From: Zea mays
Taxonomy: Eukaryota; Streptophyta; Magnoliopsida; Poales; Poaceae
DNA: 64,000 nucleotides
NCBI RefSeq assembly: GCF_902167145.1
Contig: NC_050098.1
Coordinates: 14,280,501-14,344,500, forward strand
Direction: 5' to 3'
A program made the position numbers and the translations under genes. Shown one piece after another: positions 10,815 to 21,878 of the stretch (the stretch's first letter is position 1; each line of letters starts with the position of its first letter). Below the pieces are notes generated by a model, which worked only from the letters and a program-made list of their open reading frames with translations, ran no database searches and was not told where the DNA came from.

Positions 10815-11456
10815 TGTTGGGGACCTTCGGCGTCCGAAGGTCCTCAAAAACAGGATTTAACAGTATTCCTGCAGTACAATGTGTAAACAGGTACCCTCGG
10901 ACTAAAGTCGGCATTGCAGTAGACCGGAATAATACGAAGGTTGACACAGAGCCGAAGGTGCGAGCAAGAAAGCTTCGGCGCGACAGCAAAGAGTGGAACC
11001 GACTTAAAGATGAAAAGGCTATTCAGACCTCAATAGACTACTATAGAGTTATTATCAAATGTAAAGGGCATGAATGTAATTTTGTAAGGGCTGTGTCCCG
11101 TGTCTATAAATAGGTGAACAGTATCCCCGTACTGTTCACGCTGACTTGGCATTCGCTTTTCGCGTCACGCTTGTATCATCATCTCCTTCCGATTGAAGGT
11201 ACACTTGTAATTCAACGATGTTTTCGTTTATGCTCGATAATAATATATGATTGTTCATGTTATCTTTTACATTCTTTATATTTCAACCTTCGTCATTGTT
11301 CGATGAATTTATGAAGGTATGTCCTTCACAACCTTCGTCCGCAAGTCATTACATCCTAAGGGAAATAATGCTTCGGAGGACGAAGGACATTAACAATTAA
11401 CATTTTCTATGTTGCCTTGTTCTTAACTCTTAGTACTTGAGAACAAGTCTCCAACA
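10815..11456 (+). repeat. Zeon-like 5' LTR
   Basis: Starts TGTTGGGGACCTTCGG and ends AAGTCTCCAACA. TATA motif TATAAATA at 11105-11112. Looks the same as the 3' LTR throughout. Confidence 0.95.
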
Positions 11457-11475
11457 TTGGCGCCCACCTCCGGTG
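11457..11475 (+). other. Primer-binding site of Zeon-like element
   Basis: TTGGCGCCCACCTCCGGTG directly follows the 5' LTR. TGGCGCC at this position is common in grass Gypsy elements; I did not assign the primer tRNA. Confidence 0.65.
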
Positions 11476-11530
11476 AACTCACTTCCATTTCTTGAGCTTT
11501 TCAACACCTTCGGCAAGCATCACATTCGTC

Positions 11531-13048
11531 ATGCCGCCGAAGAAGGCTTCAGCACCAGGGGCTGGCACGCTGCAGCCGCTGGACCCCAATCAAGACGTCC
11601 TTTCTCTTAGAGAGGCACGAAGCCAGAAGAGGAAGGCTACCAGTCCAACACCTCCGGAGGATGATCTAGATCAGGAGATTCAAAATCTGGAAATCCTTCA
11701 GCAGCAGGTTCAACGCAAGAAGGAAAAGATGGCCAGGGTAGCTGAACTGCAGAGGCAGATAGACGAAGCCTCTGAAGAAGTTCGTCATCTTGCTCAGGAC
11801 GAGCAACATCGAAGGCCTCAGCATCAAGACCTTCATCAGGAGGGTTTTCCCAACGAAGATGATTGGTATGACAATTTCCATCATGGGAATTTTGTTTTTG
11901 ATGATGCTTCTCCTCTGTCCGCTGAGCTGCAGGCTACACCTTGGCCCCCGTCCTACAAGCCGCCTCAGCTCCCTGTATTCGATGGCCACTCAGACCCGAA
12001 GCAATTTTTGATGAGCTACGAAGCAACAGTGTCTTCGTATGGTGGCAATGCTTCAGTCATGGCCAAATCTTTCGTTATGGCTGTCAGAAGTGTTGCTCAA
12101 ACCTGGTATTCCTCCCTTCGACCAGGAACGATCACTTCATGGCAGAAGCTGAAGGATTTGTTGTTAACCAGCTTTCAAGGATTTCAGACGAAGCCGGTCA
12201 CTGCTCAGGCTCTGTTCCAGTGCACTCAGGACCACGAAGAATACCTTCAGGCATATGTCCGAAGGTTCTTGCGTCTGAGGGCACAGGCACCAACGGTGCC
12301 CAATGAAATTGTCATCGAGGCCATGATCAAGGGGCTTCGGCCAGGTCCGTCAGCTCAGTACTTCGCCAGGAAGCCTCCTCAAACTTTGGAGAAGCTTCTC
12401 CAGAAAATGGATGAATACATTCGGGCCGACAATGATTTTCGCCAAAGAAGGGAGGAGGCTTTCAGGTTTTCTGAAATGACCAGGGGCTTCGGAGGGAGGT
12501 TTTACCCGAGGCATGTGAGATCAATTCACAATTCTACACAAAATGATGACAGAGGAAGCCAACAGCAAAGGCCACAATGCTCCTCACAGGCTTCTGGACA
12601 ACAGCAAAGCTCCTTCCGACCACCAGCTCCAAGAGGCAGAGGCGCCAGGGGCTTCGGAGGAAGATTTGGCGATCAACCGAGAAGAATCTTTTGCTTATTC
12701 TGCGGTGAGAACAAAGGCCATACTACCAGGATGTGCCATGTTACTATACAGAAGCAAAAGGAAATAGCTGAAGCAGCAGCACAACAAGCCCAGCCGAAGC
12801 AGGTCATGCATACAGCTTCGTATCATTCGCCCTACATCCCAGAATATGTGGGCAACCATCCTGCAGTTTCTGCTGCTTCGGCAAGTCAGCCTCAAGCTTC
12901 CTGGCAACAGCCTCCGCCTCCACCTCCGCTGCAACAAGGCCAGCAGCCAGAAGGGAGCCAATATGCTCCGCATCAAAGGGACTTCAGAGAACAGTCCGAA
13001 GCTCGCACGGTCAACAGCACTGTGCCAGAATCAAAGCACATCTATTGA
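11531..13048 (+). CDS. Gypsy gag protein (Zeon-like)
   Basis: This gag of about 505 residues starts at ATG 11531 (MPPKKASAPGAGTLQP). Earlier in-frame codons lack an ATG. An N-terminal coiled coil (LEILQQQVQRKKEKMARVAE) precedes the retrotransposon gag domain (KSFVMAVRSVAQTWYSSLRP, then SWQKLKDLLLTSFQGF). Near residue 400 is a zinc knuckle, CLFCGENKGHTTRMC (CX2CX5HX4C). The C-terminus is rich in Gln, Pro and Ala and ends SKHIY. It is uninterrupted, so it may still make capsid protein. No protease domain is fused to it. Confidence 0.88.
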   Translation: MPPKKASAPGAGTLQPLDPNQDVLSLREARSQKRKATSPTPPEDDLDQEIQNLEILQQQVQRKKEKMARVAELQRQIDEASEEVRHLAQDEQHRRPQHQDLHQEGFPNEDDWYDNFHHGNFVFDDASPLSAELQATPWPPSYKPPQLPVFDGHSDPKQFLMSYEATVSSYGGNASVMAKSFVMAVRSVAQTWYSSLRPGTITSWQKLKDLLLTSFQGFQTKPVTAQALFQCTQDHEEYLQAYVRRFLRLRAQAPTVPNEIVIEAMIKGLRPGPSAQYFARKPPQTLEKLLQKMDEYIRADNDFRQRREEAFRFSEMTRGFGGRFYPRHVRSIHNSTQNDDRGSQQQRPQCSSQASGQQQSSFRPPAPRGRGARGFGGRFGDQPRRIFCLFCGENKGHTTRMCHVTIQKQKEIAEAAAQQAQPKQVMHTASYHSPYIPEYVGNHPAVSAASASQPQASWQQPPPPPPLQQGQQPEGSQYAPHQRDFREQSEARTVNSTVPESKHIY

Positions 13049-13987
13049 CAAATATCCTACCTTAATAGCAATCTTTTTCATTCAGTTTTATTTTCTGTAA
13101 TAAAGGACATTGTTTAGGTTTCATGTAATCAGTTTCGTTGATTCCTACAAGAAAAATATGTTTTCTTCACAGGCTTGTGATAATAAAAAGGACCTTCGGA
13201 CTATCGAAAATTCTTCGAAGCAACAAAAAGTCGTTCTAAGGAACGTAGAGTAAGTTTGACGAAGTCACAAAAAGTCGTTCCGAAGGGAGCGCAGTGTAAG
13301 TTTTCTGCTCCAAAGTCGTTCCAAAAGGAATGCAGAGCATACAGCGAAAAGTCAACGCTGATACCGCCTAAGTAAAAGGCGAAGAAGCTCCAAAGACGTT
13401 CCTAAGGGAATGCAGAGCTTACAGCGAAAAGTCAACGCTGATTCCGCTGAAGTAAAAGGCGAAGAAGCTCCTAAGGGAGGCTTATAGCGAAAAGTCAACG
13501 CTGATTCACAAAAAGATTATGTGTTTCATCGCGCAAATATGCGTGTATCTTCGGAATATCACCTTACATAGCATAGCATCATCACATCATCTTTGCATAA
13601 CATAAGCATCATACATCATACTGCATGTGGCATAAGAAGGAAATATGATATCAATCTTCGGGAAAACGCTTTGAAAAAGGGGCAAATCATGCCAAGTCAC
13701 AAGGAGAAACAATATTGATCTCTGAAGTATAGCCTTGAGGAATGTTTCTACGAAGCTTCAAAACTTTCCAGGATACTTCGGATATTGTTGTGATAAATGG
13801 TACTTCTTCTTCACGAAGCATGAAAAGAAGGGAAGGTGTTTTTTCGCCAAAGACTCAAAAAAGGTACGTATGTAAAGTTTCATGCATCGTAAAGAATTGA
13901 ACCATAAAGAAAAATAAAACAAATATATTACATACAGGATTACAAGATATTACACATGTTACATTTAAAATGTTTTTACAATAGCAT
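13049..13987. other. Non-coding internal region of Zeon-like element
   Basis: Between the gag stop and the end of the antisense gene lies A-rich DNA with short tandem repeats (13343-13505) and many CTTCGG/CCGAAG words. I see no coding frame of note. Confidence 0.6.
13343..13505 (+). repeat. Tandem repeats of 63-80 bp
   Basis: The motif agcgaaaagtcaacgctgat recurs at 13343, 13423 and 13486, with similar sequence between copies (aagtaaaaggcgaagaagctc). Unit length is 80 then 63 bp, the second unit being internally deleted. Confidence 0.8.
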
Positions 13988-16900
13988 CTAGTCTTCCCTA
14001 AGTACCACTTCTACGGCTTCGTTCAACAGTCGATCGACAACTTCGTCCATAATATCTTCGGCCATCTTTTTAATTTCGTCGTCCCCTTTCGGCTGAGGGT
14101 CCGAAGGCGCTTCAGTTGGATCTGAAGCAGGACACGGCTACATTGCTATTACAAATCGCAAACAGATCTTAAAGCCTAAAGATTACAACACGATAAAAAC
14201 TATTATTTAGTACCTAATTGACCTTCGGCTTCTGCGCTCTTGTCAGCAGCCTCAGCTACTTCTCTAGCATCGTGAATGCCCTTCTCACTTCTTCGAATAA
14301 TCTCTCCGGCCATTTCTCGGCCACCATTATCCCAGATATCGGTAAAAAACTTTCCACCAATTATGCTAGCTTCGGCCGAAGGATCTCTTGTATCTTCAAA
14401 GGACAAGGCAGCTTCGGACTCTGCTAAAATTTTTACATGTTCGCAGCCCTTCTTCTCTAAGATGGTGGCAATCCCTCTGGCGCCAGAGAAGGCACATATA
14501 TCTCCTCGGCTATTTAAAATTTCTTCGAAGGCTTCAGCTTCGTGGTCAATCCATTCAATGACACCTTCGGGATTGCCTCTCGAAAAGTTTTCCTCACTTG
14601 AGAATGTGCCGACCTTGGCGAAGCTAGCCTTTAATTTCTTAACACAATCTATAGATTTGTTGTAGCATCTCTTTTTGGATGAACGAAGCTCTTCAACAGT
14701 CACTTCTAGGTGATCTGCCCATTGATCGCTGAGTTCACGCTTTGTTTCTTCAAGTATGCGTTCTTCCTTGGCTCTGGCCAGTTGTTTCCGAAGGTCTTCA
14801 ATTTCGCGTTTCTGAGCTTCAGCTTGACTTTTAAAAGTAGCTTCGTCTTCCTTTATTTTATTTATCAATGAGTATAATATTTTATCTTTTTCAAGACCTT
14901 CGTTCCTCAGTTCAATTACTTCGGAACGAAGGTTGCTCAGGGCTATAGTACATCCTTCGTCCTCAGCATCTTTCTGTGCCCTGAGGGCATTGCTAAGTAT
15001 CAAGCCCTGCAAAAAGAAATATGTGTGTGTCAATAGGTTTTGTCAAACGAAAAATTTTTTGGACTCAACAGAAAATACAAAAATTTTATTTGTCGCACCT
15101 TTAAGCTATTGTAAGCCAGGCTGTCGGCCAGATCGTTCTTCGACAGCACCGAAAGTCCGTCTTCTAAAGTTGGGAATCCGAAGCTTCTGCTCATCTCCCG
15201 ACAGACAGAAATTTCCTTGCTGTCGGGGAGACAATACAAGAAATCTTCTTCTCCGCTGCCATTAAATATCAACGCCCCCTTTGGATATTTCAACTTTTGG
15301 GCATAGTGCTGGGCCTCTTGTTCTTCTTTTTCTGATAATTTTTTCCCCGAAGCATGACGAAAAATATAATCACGAATTTTGGGGGATGCTTCGGGGGTAA
15401 CAACACCAGTTTCTTCAACAAAAGTTGGCTTTGTTATTTTTTCTGCCTCACTTTCCAAGGTTTTTGCCTTTGCGGGCTCTGAGGGCCCAGCTTCGGCTTC
15501 AATTTCTTGCTCTGGAGCTGTAGAACCAGAAATTTCAGCTGTTGTTTCAGGAGTAACAGCAGCCTTCTTCGGAGGTGTGCTCGAAGATTTGATCGTTTCC
15601 AGTACATCTAGCACATTAGCCATTCTCTTTCTCTTCGGAGTTACGGCTGGCACTTTTTCATTTTTTGCTGTCCCAATGATTGCTGTAGGACTCAAAACTT
15701 CTGATGTTTTGGAGCCCTCAGTTGCTTCCTTTACCTCTTCCATTTTTTCTGTGAATGGCGCTTCGGCCTTCTCTTTCGTTTCTGGTAACAAAATCTTTGA
15801 TTGCTCCAATTTTGTCTTCGTTGGCACTTCGGCCGTTTCTGCTACTTCTAGCAGCAAAGTTGGCTCGGCTGGTTTTTCAGCTTCGGTGGCCGAAGAAGTT
15901 TCTCCGGTAAATTCAGGCACCGAAGCTGGTTCAATATAGTGCGGCCGATGCGTAAGAACCTTTATCTTCTTCCTTTTCGGTTCTGGCTCGCTAGGAGCAG
16001 CTGCAGTTTCTTCTTTTGCAGAGCTTGTGTTTTTTCTCTTCTGCCTTCGAGTGGGATAGCAATAGTCAGGGTAGACGAACCCGATGGCATCAAATACCCG
16101 ATTCAGCCTCTTCTTTTTTCGGCCTCCGAAGGCTGCTGACATTGCAGTATCTTCGGCCTTCGAGTAGGTCCCAAGCAGCTCATCACTTAAATTATCAATG
16201 CTTTTCAACCACTCATCATCTGGCTCAATAAATTTATCTCCAAATTTAAAAGTGTACTTAAATCTGATAAGTCCACCTTCGTCGGCCTCTTTAATGGTTT
16301 CTTGTGGCATTTCCCATTTCTCCGCAAGCGGCCACACCCTGAAGGCGATATGCTCTTGTACTAAGTCCCTTGTTCCTATAAAAGAACAGACGACGCCGAA
16401 GGCTCTTTGGCATTCTTCGGCGGCTTCATTCATTTCAACCTTCGGCCTGCGAAGGCCGAAGCTTTGCCAAATAGGGCGCATAATTATGCCTTTGATGTCT
16501 TCTCGTGCTTTCAGATCATTTTTTACATAAAACCATTCTGTCATCCAGCCGCTGGGCCATCTCTTCCGAAAAGTTGGCACGGGGCAGCTTGACCCAGACC
16601 GAGAAACAAAATTGTAGCAGCCAAAGTTATTGTGATATTGTTCCTTACCCCAAGGTATTGTCTCGTATGATAATTCGTGCATATTGCAGAAACTTTTTGC
16701 ATCAGGCTTCAGACCTTGGCTTCGCACGGCCCACACGAAGATGTTCAGCCTTATGATTGCCTCGGGGGTAAGTTGGTGAAGGTAGACTTCGAAAATCTTC
16801 AGCACCTCCACGATGAAGCTGCTCAAGGGTAATCGCAGCCCAGCCTTCAAAAAGCTTCGGAACACTACGACTTCATTCTCTTCGGGGTGTGGACAAGTCT

Positions 16901-17216
16901 TCTCCCCTTCGTCGGCCCTCACAACGGACAAATCCCGGAAATACCTTCCTCTCATGTTAACAAGATGATTTTTTTTGATAGTTGATTTACCATAAACTGA
17001 ATGGCTTGGTCGCCAGGGGCGATCTTCGGAGTCTTCGCCACCGCTGTCCACATCATAACTTTCACTGTCACCAGTATCTTCAGACAGCCCTTCCAGAATC
17101 TCCTTGGTGATTTTTTCTGTGTTGGTCTTCAACATCGCTATAAGAAACCCTAAGTTCTTCTCTTCATCAAGACTCAGCTTCATCTTAGCAGCAGCCTTCT
17201 TAGCAGCTTCAGACAT
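13988..17216 (-). CDS. Spliced antisense gene, Transposase_28-like protein
   Basis: The gene lies antisense to the element. Exons on the minus strand are 17216-15099, 15006-14214 and 14121-13988 (2118+793+134 bp), giving 1014 codons plus stop. Introns have GT/AG borders in phases 0 and 1. The start is ATG at 17216 (MSEAAKKAAAKMKLSLDEE). Residues about 100-340 resemble the plant 'putative gypsy type transposon' domain (Transposase_28), with LRLPLSSFIVEVLKIFEVYL and MTEWFYVKND. A Lys/Glu/Pro/Thr-rich middle follows, then a coiled coil (LRKQLARAKEERILEETKRE) and a globular C-terminal part. The last exon is acidic and ends VVLREDstop. Function unknown; no catalytic motif seen. It occupies the space where pol would be. 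A second homologue is at 29249-31797. Confidence 0.75.
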
Positions 17217-17358
17217 CTTCGGAAACACTAAAAAACTGTTTTCAAAGCCGAAGCTTCAAAGCGAAAAGCTTAGCAAATCACAGTGCACAAGAGTTAAAAA
17301 TTGAGTGAGCGGGAGTGGTTGGCCAGAGAGCGTGCAAAATGAGTTTGCGGTATGGCCG

Positions 17359-17366
17359 TATTTATA
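17359..17366 (-). promoter_or_regulatory. Candidate TATA box of the antisense gene
   Basis: TATAAATA on the minus strand, about 143 bp upstream of the ATG at 17216. The distance fits an own promoter with a 5' leader of roughly 110 bases. It is inside the element just before its 3' LTR, distinct from the LTR TATA motifs. Confidence 0.55.
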
Positions 17367-17508
17367 CGCTCGGTGCGTTGAAAGCTGAAAGACCCCACTT
17401 GTCATTGAATGTTGCTATTCTAGCAAAGGGAAGGTGTTTTTTCGGACCTTCGGCGTAAAGCCTTCGTCCATATCGCAATCTAAATTTATTATTTCGAACA
17501 AATTAATA

Positions 17509-17522
17509 TTGCGAGGGGCTAC
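17509..17522 (+). other. Polypurine tract of Zeon-like element
   Basis: TTGCGAGGGGCTAC immediately precedes the 3' LTR, the position where plus-strand synthesis is primed. The Huck-type elements here have a similar CTCGGGGGCTAC. Confidence 0.6.
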
Positions 17523-18164
17523 TGTTGGGGACCTTCGGCGTCCGAAGGTCCTCAAAAACAGGATTTAACAGTATTCCTGCAGTACAATGTGTAAACAGGT
17601 ACCCTCGGACTAAAGTCGGCATTGCAGTAGACCGGAATAATACGAAGGTTGACACAGAGCCGAAGGTGCGAGCAAGAAAGCTTCGGCGCGACAGCAAAGA
17701 GTGGAACCGACTTAAAGATGAAAAGGCTATTCAGACCTCAATAGACTACTATAGAGTTATTATCAAATGTAAAGGGCATGAATGTAATTTTGTAAGGGCT
17801 GTGTCCCGTGTCTATAAATAGGTGAACAGTATCCCCGTACTGTTCACGCTGACTTGGCATTCGCTTTTCGCGTCACGCTTGTATCATCATCTCCTTCCGA
17901 TTGAAGGTACACTTGTAATTCAACGATGTTTTCGTTTATGCTCGATAATAATATATGATTGTTCATGTTATCTTTTACATTCTTTATATTTCAACCTTCG
18001 TCATTGTTCGATGAATTTATGAAGGTATGTCCTTCACAACCTTCGTCCGCAAGTCATTACATCCTAAGGGAAATAATGCTTCGGAGGACGAAGGACATTA
18101 ACAATTAACATTTTCTATGTTGCCTTGTTCTTAACTCTTAGTACTTGAGAACAAGTCTCCAACA
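17523..18164 (+). repeat. Zeon-like 3' LTR
   Basis: 642 bp, TG...CA, with TATA motif at 17813-17820. I found no difference from the 5' LTR on reading both through. Confidence 0.95.
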
Positions 18165-18295
18165 ACCATGCTTTTATTGTTCTCCTGCTCTTACCTGACA
18201 TTGTGTTACATAGTAATACAAATAACTTTCTTTTGAGGCAGTGTAGCCACAGATGCCTTTATCCCCTTCCATTCCGATTTTTTTGTTGAATTCAG

Positions 18296-18470
18296 GTTCT
18301 TGATGATGTTCTAATCTACAAATGTGTTAGAGGATGGCCGGATCCTGTGTGGCTGGCAAGATTTACAATTTAAAAACTATGCCCTCGGAGAATGAGGAGA
18401 ATTCTATCCGACTTATTACACGTTCTGATGCCACATTTAAGAAGGTTCTGTTAATGTCCACCCAGTAACT
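18296..18470 (+). pseudogene. Exon-like fragments in the low-copy tract
   Basis: After a TTCAG acceptor at 18291-18295 the sequence reads VLDDVLIYKCVRGW, in phase with the exon-like piece at 10588-10649. From about 18333 another frame is open: AGKIYNLKTMPSENEENS, then IRLITRSDATFKK. Stops follow in both. I do not recognise either protein; they look like pieces of a captured gene. Confidence 0.35.
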
Positions 18471-18619
18471 TTTTTGTTTTGTTTCCTGATCATTTGAAGA
18501 TCAAAGATCCTAAGAAACAGTTTCTGGTTTATGGGTCTAGCAGAGCAAGAACTGAGCACCTACAACCCTTTTAAGTTAAGCAACACAAGTTGAATTCATG
18601 GGAGCATGTGGTTTGTTAC

Positions 18620-20230
18620 TGTCGGTGTTTCGAGACCGGGGGGTCCCTGGGCCGACGAGTGAATGTCGTCGCGTGCCCCAGCCCAGATGGGTCGGCGCGA
18701 GGCCGAGCGCGAAGGGGGGAAGTGAGGTGGCCGGAGACGGGCGTGAGAGAGGTGGAAATCCCGCGGCCTTCGTGTTCGTCCCGTGCCTAGGTCGGGTGCG
18801 CTTGCAGTAGGGGGTTACAAGCGTCCACGCGGGAGAGGGAGCGAGCGGCCTCACGCGAGCGCCTGTCTCGTCCTCGTCCCCGCGCGGCCAACCTTCTGTA
18901 AGAGGGCCCTGGTCCTTCCTTTTATAGGCGTAAGGAGAAGATCCAGGTGTACAATGGGGGGGTGTAGCGGAGTGCTACGTGTCTAGCGGAGGAGAGCTAG
19001 CGCCCTAAGTACACGCCGTCGTGGCAGCCGGAGAGGTTTTGGCACCCGGTTCGTGTGATGTCGTGGCCGTCGGAGGAGCGCTGGAGCCTGGCGGAAGTAC
19101 AGCTGTCGAGTCCTTGCTGATGTCCTCGTGCTTCCGTAAGGGGGCGGAGGGCTGCCGTCGTCAGGGAGCGTGCGGGGCGCCATCATCGCCTATCTGGCGG
19201 AGCGAGCCAGATGGGACGCCGGTCTTGTCCCACGTAGCCCGAGTCAGCTCGGGGTAGGGTAATGATGGCGCCTCCTGTTGATGTGGCCGGCCTGCGCCCT
19301 AGGTTGGGCGATGTGGAGGCTCCTCCGAGGTCGAGGTCGAGTCCGTCTTCCGTGGCCGTGGTCGAGTCCGAGCCCCTGGGTCGGGCGAGGCGGAGACCGT
19401 CGGCTGAGGCCAGGGCTGAGTCCGAGCCCTAGGGTCGGGCGAAGCGGAGTTCGTCGTCTTCTGGGGCTGAGCCCAAGTCCGAGCCCTGGGTCGAGCGGAG
19501 CGGAGTTCGTCGTCTTCTGGGGCTGAGCCCAAGTCCGAGCCCTGGGTCGGGCGGAGCGGAGTTCGTCGTCTTCCGGGGCTTAGCCCGAGTCCGAGCCCTG
19601 GGTCGGGCGGAGCGGAGTTCGCCGTCTTCAGGGGCTGAGCCCGAGTCTGAGCCCTGGGTCGGGCGGAGCGGAGTTCGCCGTCTTCAGGGGCTGAGCCCGA
19701 GTCCGAGCCCAGGGTCGGGCGAAGCGGAGCTTCCTATGGTGCCTGCGGCCGGGCCTGACTGCCTGTCAGCCTCACTCTATCAAGTAGCACCGCAGTCGGA
19801 GCGGCGCAGGCGGCGCTGTCTTTCTGTCATGCCGGTCAGTGGAGCGGCGAAGTGACTGCGGTCACTTTGGCTCTGTCGACTGAAGGGCGTGCGTCAGGAT
19901 AAAGGTGTCAGACCACCTTTGCATTAAATGCTCCTGCGATTTGGTCGGTTGGCGCGACGATTTGGTCAGGGTTGCTTCTTGGCGAAGACAGGGCCTCAGG
20001 CGAGCCGGAAGTATGTTCGTCGCTGGAGGGGGGCCTCGGGCGAGACGGAGATCCTCCGGGGTCGGCTGCCCTTGTCCGAGGCTAGGCTCGGGCGAGGCGC
20101 AATCGAGTCCCTCGATTGGACCGATCCCTGACTTAATCGCACCCATCAAGCCTTTGCAGCTTTATGCTGATGGGGGTTACCAGCTGAGAATTAGGAGACT
20201 TGAGGGTACCCCTAATTATGGTCCCCGACA
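18620..20230 (-). repeat. Outer element 3' LTR (1611 bp)
   Basis: On the minus strand it starts TGTCGGGGACCATAATTAGG at 20230 and ends AACACCGACA at 18620. It contains about five copies of a roughly 56-57-bp repeat (19430-19730). The 9-bp length difference from the 5' LTR matches a 9-bp duplication (aagctgtcg) near 40118 in the other copy. Confidence 0.92.
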
Positions 20231-21878
20231 GTAGCCCCCGAGCCTCGAAGGGAGTGTTAGCACTCGCTTGGAGGCTTTCGTCGCACTTTTTTGCAAGTGG
20301 ACCAGCCTTTCTCGGTTGCGTTTTGTTCCGGTGGGTGCGCGCGAGCGCACCCGCCGGGTGTAGCCCCCGAGGCCTCGGAGGAGTGGTTTAACTCCTCCGA
20401 GGTCTTAATGCCTCGCGCAATGCTTCGGCTGGTCTGGTCGTTCCCTCATGCGAGCTGGCCGTAGCCCGGGTGCACGGTCGGGTTCCAAGTTCTCGGGCTG
20501 GTATGTTGACGCTGTCAACGGTTTGGCCGGAGCCGAGTTTGCGAGAGCAGCCCCCGAGCCTCTGCACAGGGCGAGAGGACAGTCAGGGACATACTCGACT
20601 TTTTTACATACGCCCCTGCGTCGCCTTTCCGCAAGGAGGAGGGGGGAAAGCGCCATGTTGCCCTCGGAGGGCGCCGAACATGGTGTCTCCGGTGAGCTGC
20701 TGGCGGGTAATCCGAGTGGACGTCCGTGCCCCATTTGCTAGGGGTCGGCTAGAGGTCCAGAGGCGCGCCCAAAAGTACCTGCGGGTGATCTGCCGGACCC
20801 GGTCCCCTGTCGACGGGGTCCGAGGGCTCGATGCCTCCCTCTGATGGGATTCCGTTACAAGATCGTTCCCGCTGGTCTCGGAAATGTCCTAGGGTACCTC
20901 GGGAGCGCAGCCCGAGCCTTGGTTATGTATCGAACGTACCCATGGTCATCCCTCGCTCTGTATCTGAGGCGGCTGTGAACCCTTCGAGGGCCAGCCTTCG
21001 AACCCCTGATCAGTAGTGGGCGCGGAGCCCGAGTAGCCTGAGGCGGTCGTTGAACCCTTCCGAGGGGCCGGCCTTCGAACCTCTGACCAGTAGTGGGTGT
21101 GGAGCCCACGCGCTCTGAGGCGGCTGTTGAACCCTTCTGAGGGGCCAGCCTTCGAACCTTTGATCAGTAGGGAGGCTCGGAGCCTGGTTCCTTCACGGAG
21201 AAGGATCCTTTTCGGGGTATCCCCCCTTTCCCGGTCCCTGTTGTAAGAGAGAGAAAGAGGAAAAAAGAAGGAAAAGGATTCGAAATTGAACGACGCGGCG
21301 TACCTTTTTTGGCGCGGTCATTATGGCGAAGGCGAAACGTCGCTCGCTTCCCTCGCCAGAGGCGTCGCCTTTCCCGCCGCGGAGTTAATGCGACGGGGCG
21401 TGCGGTTCGCGGGGCGGCCGTTGCGCGTGCGCGAGCCGTTCGAGGAACGGAACACGGGCGCGTCGTCTTCACGCCGTGAGAGAGGGTTCTCTCGCTGCCC
21501 CCGGATGGGACGTAAGCCTGGCTGACGACGTGACCGCTGCTCCTGCCCGCCTGCCACCGCCATTACTGCCGGCCCATTTTTGGCCGCATTGGCCGTCGCG
21601 CCAGGCTGGCGCTGCTGGGTCGTGCGCTGGGTCGCCTCGAGTCGCGGTATTGGTTCCGCAGTCGAGGAGGCGCGGTGGTGGCGCGAGTGGCGGTGCAGTT
21701 GCTCGCACAAAGCATCCGGCACGCCGGTTGGATGACACGTGGGCCTGGGCCTCCATGCTGGGCGCGTTGGAAGACGGAGAAGTGCGCCCACTTGGCGCGG
21801 TTGCCTGCCGTCTGCATGGCTGCCCGCCCTTTCGCCCACCTGGAGGTCTCGGGACCGGACCCCTCGGGCGTGGTAGCG
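20231..21878 (-). other. 3' non-coding part of outer element
   Basis: GC-rich sequence between the integrase stop and the 3' LTR. It carries a three-unit minisatellite (20965-21178). Several open frames exist on both strands, but they lack recognisable domains and look compositional. The purine tract CTCGGGGGCTAC (minus strand) abuts the LTR. Confidence 0.65.
20965..21178. repeat. Minisatellite in Huck-type 3' region (outer copy)
   Basis: Three diverged units of about 70 bp, each with the theme aacccttc-gaggg-ccagccttcgaaccc-ctgatcagtagtggg. The inner element carries the same array inverted at 32300-32510, so it is a property of the family. Confidence 0.75.

Larger units (their letters stand above)
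10815..18164 (+). mobile_element. Zeon/Cinful-like Gypsy LTR retrotransposon, complete, pol-less
   Basis: The element is 7350 bp with 642-bp LTRs that I could not tell apart by eye. A 5-bp target-site duplication, accat, is at 10810-10814 and 18165-18169. Internal order: PBS, gag on the plus strand, tandem repeats, an antisense spliced gene (13988-17216), and a purine-rich tract before the 3' LTR. No protease, reverse transcriptase, RNase H or integrase is visible in any frame, so it must depend on proteins from another element. LTR start, total size and pol absence fit the maize Zeon group. Matching LTRs point to a recent insertion. Confidence 0.93.

Noticed and set aside
10814..11314. 99- and 66-codon open frames repeated at 17525-18022
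   Set aside because: Identical because they lie in the two Zeon LTRs; they cross the TATA region and have no domain.
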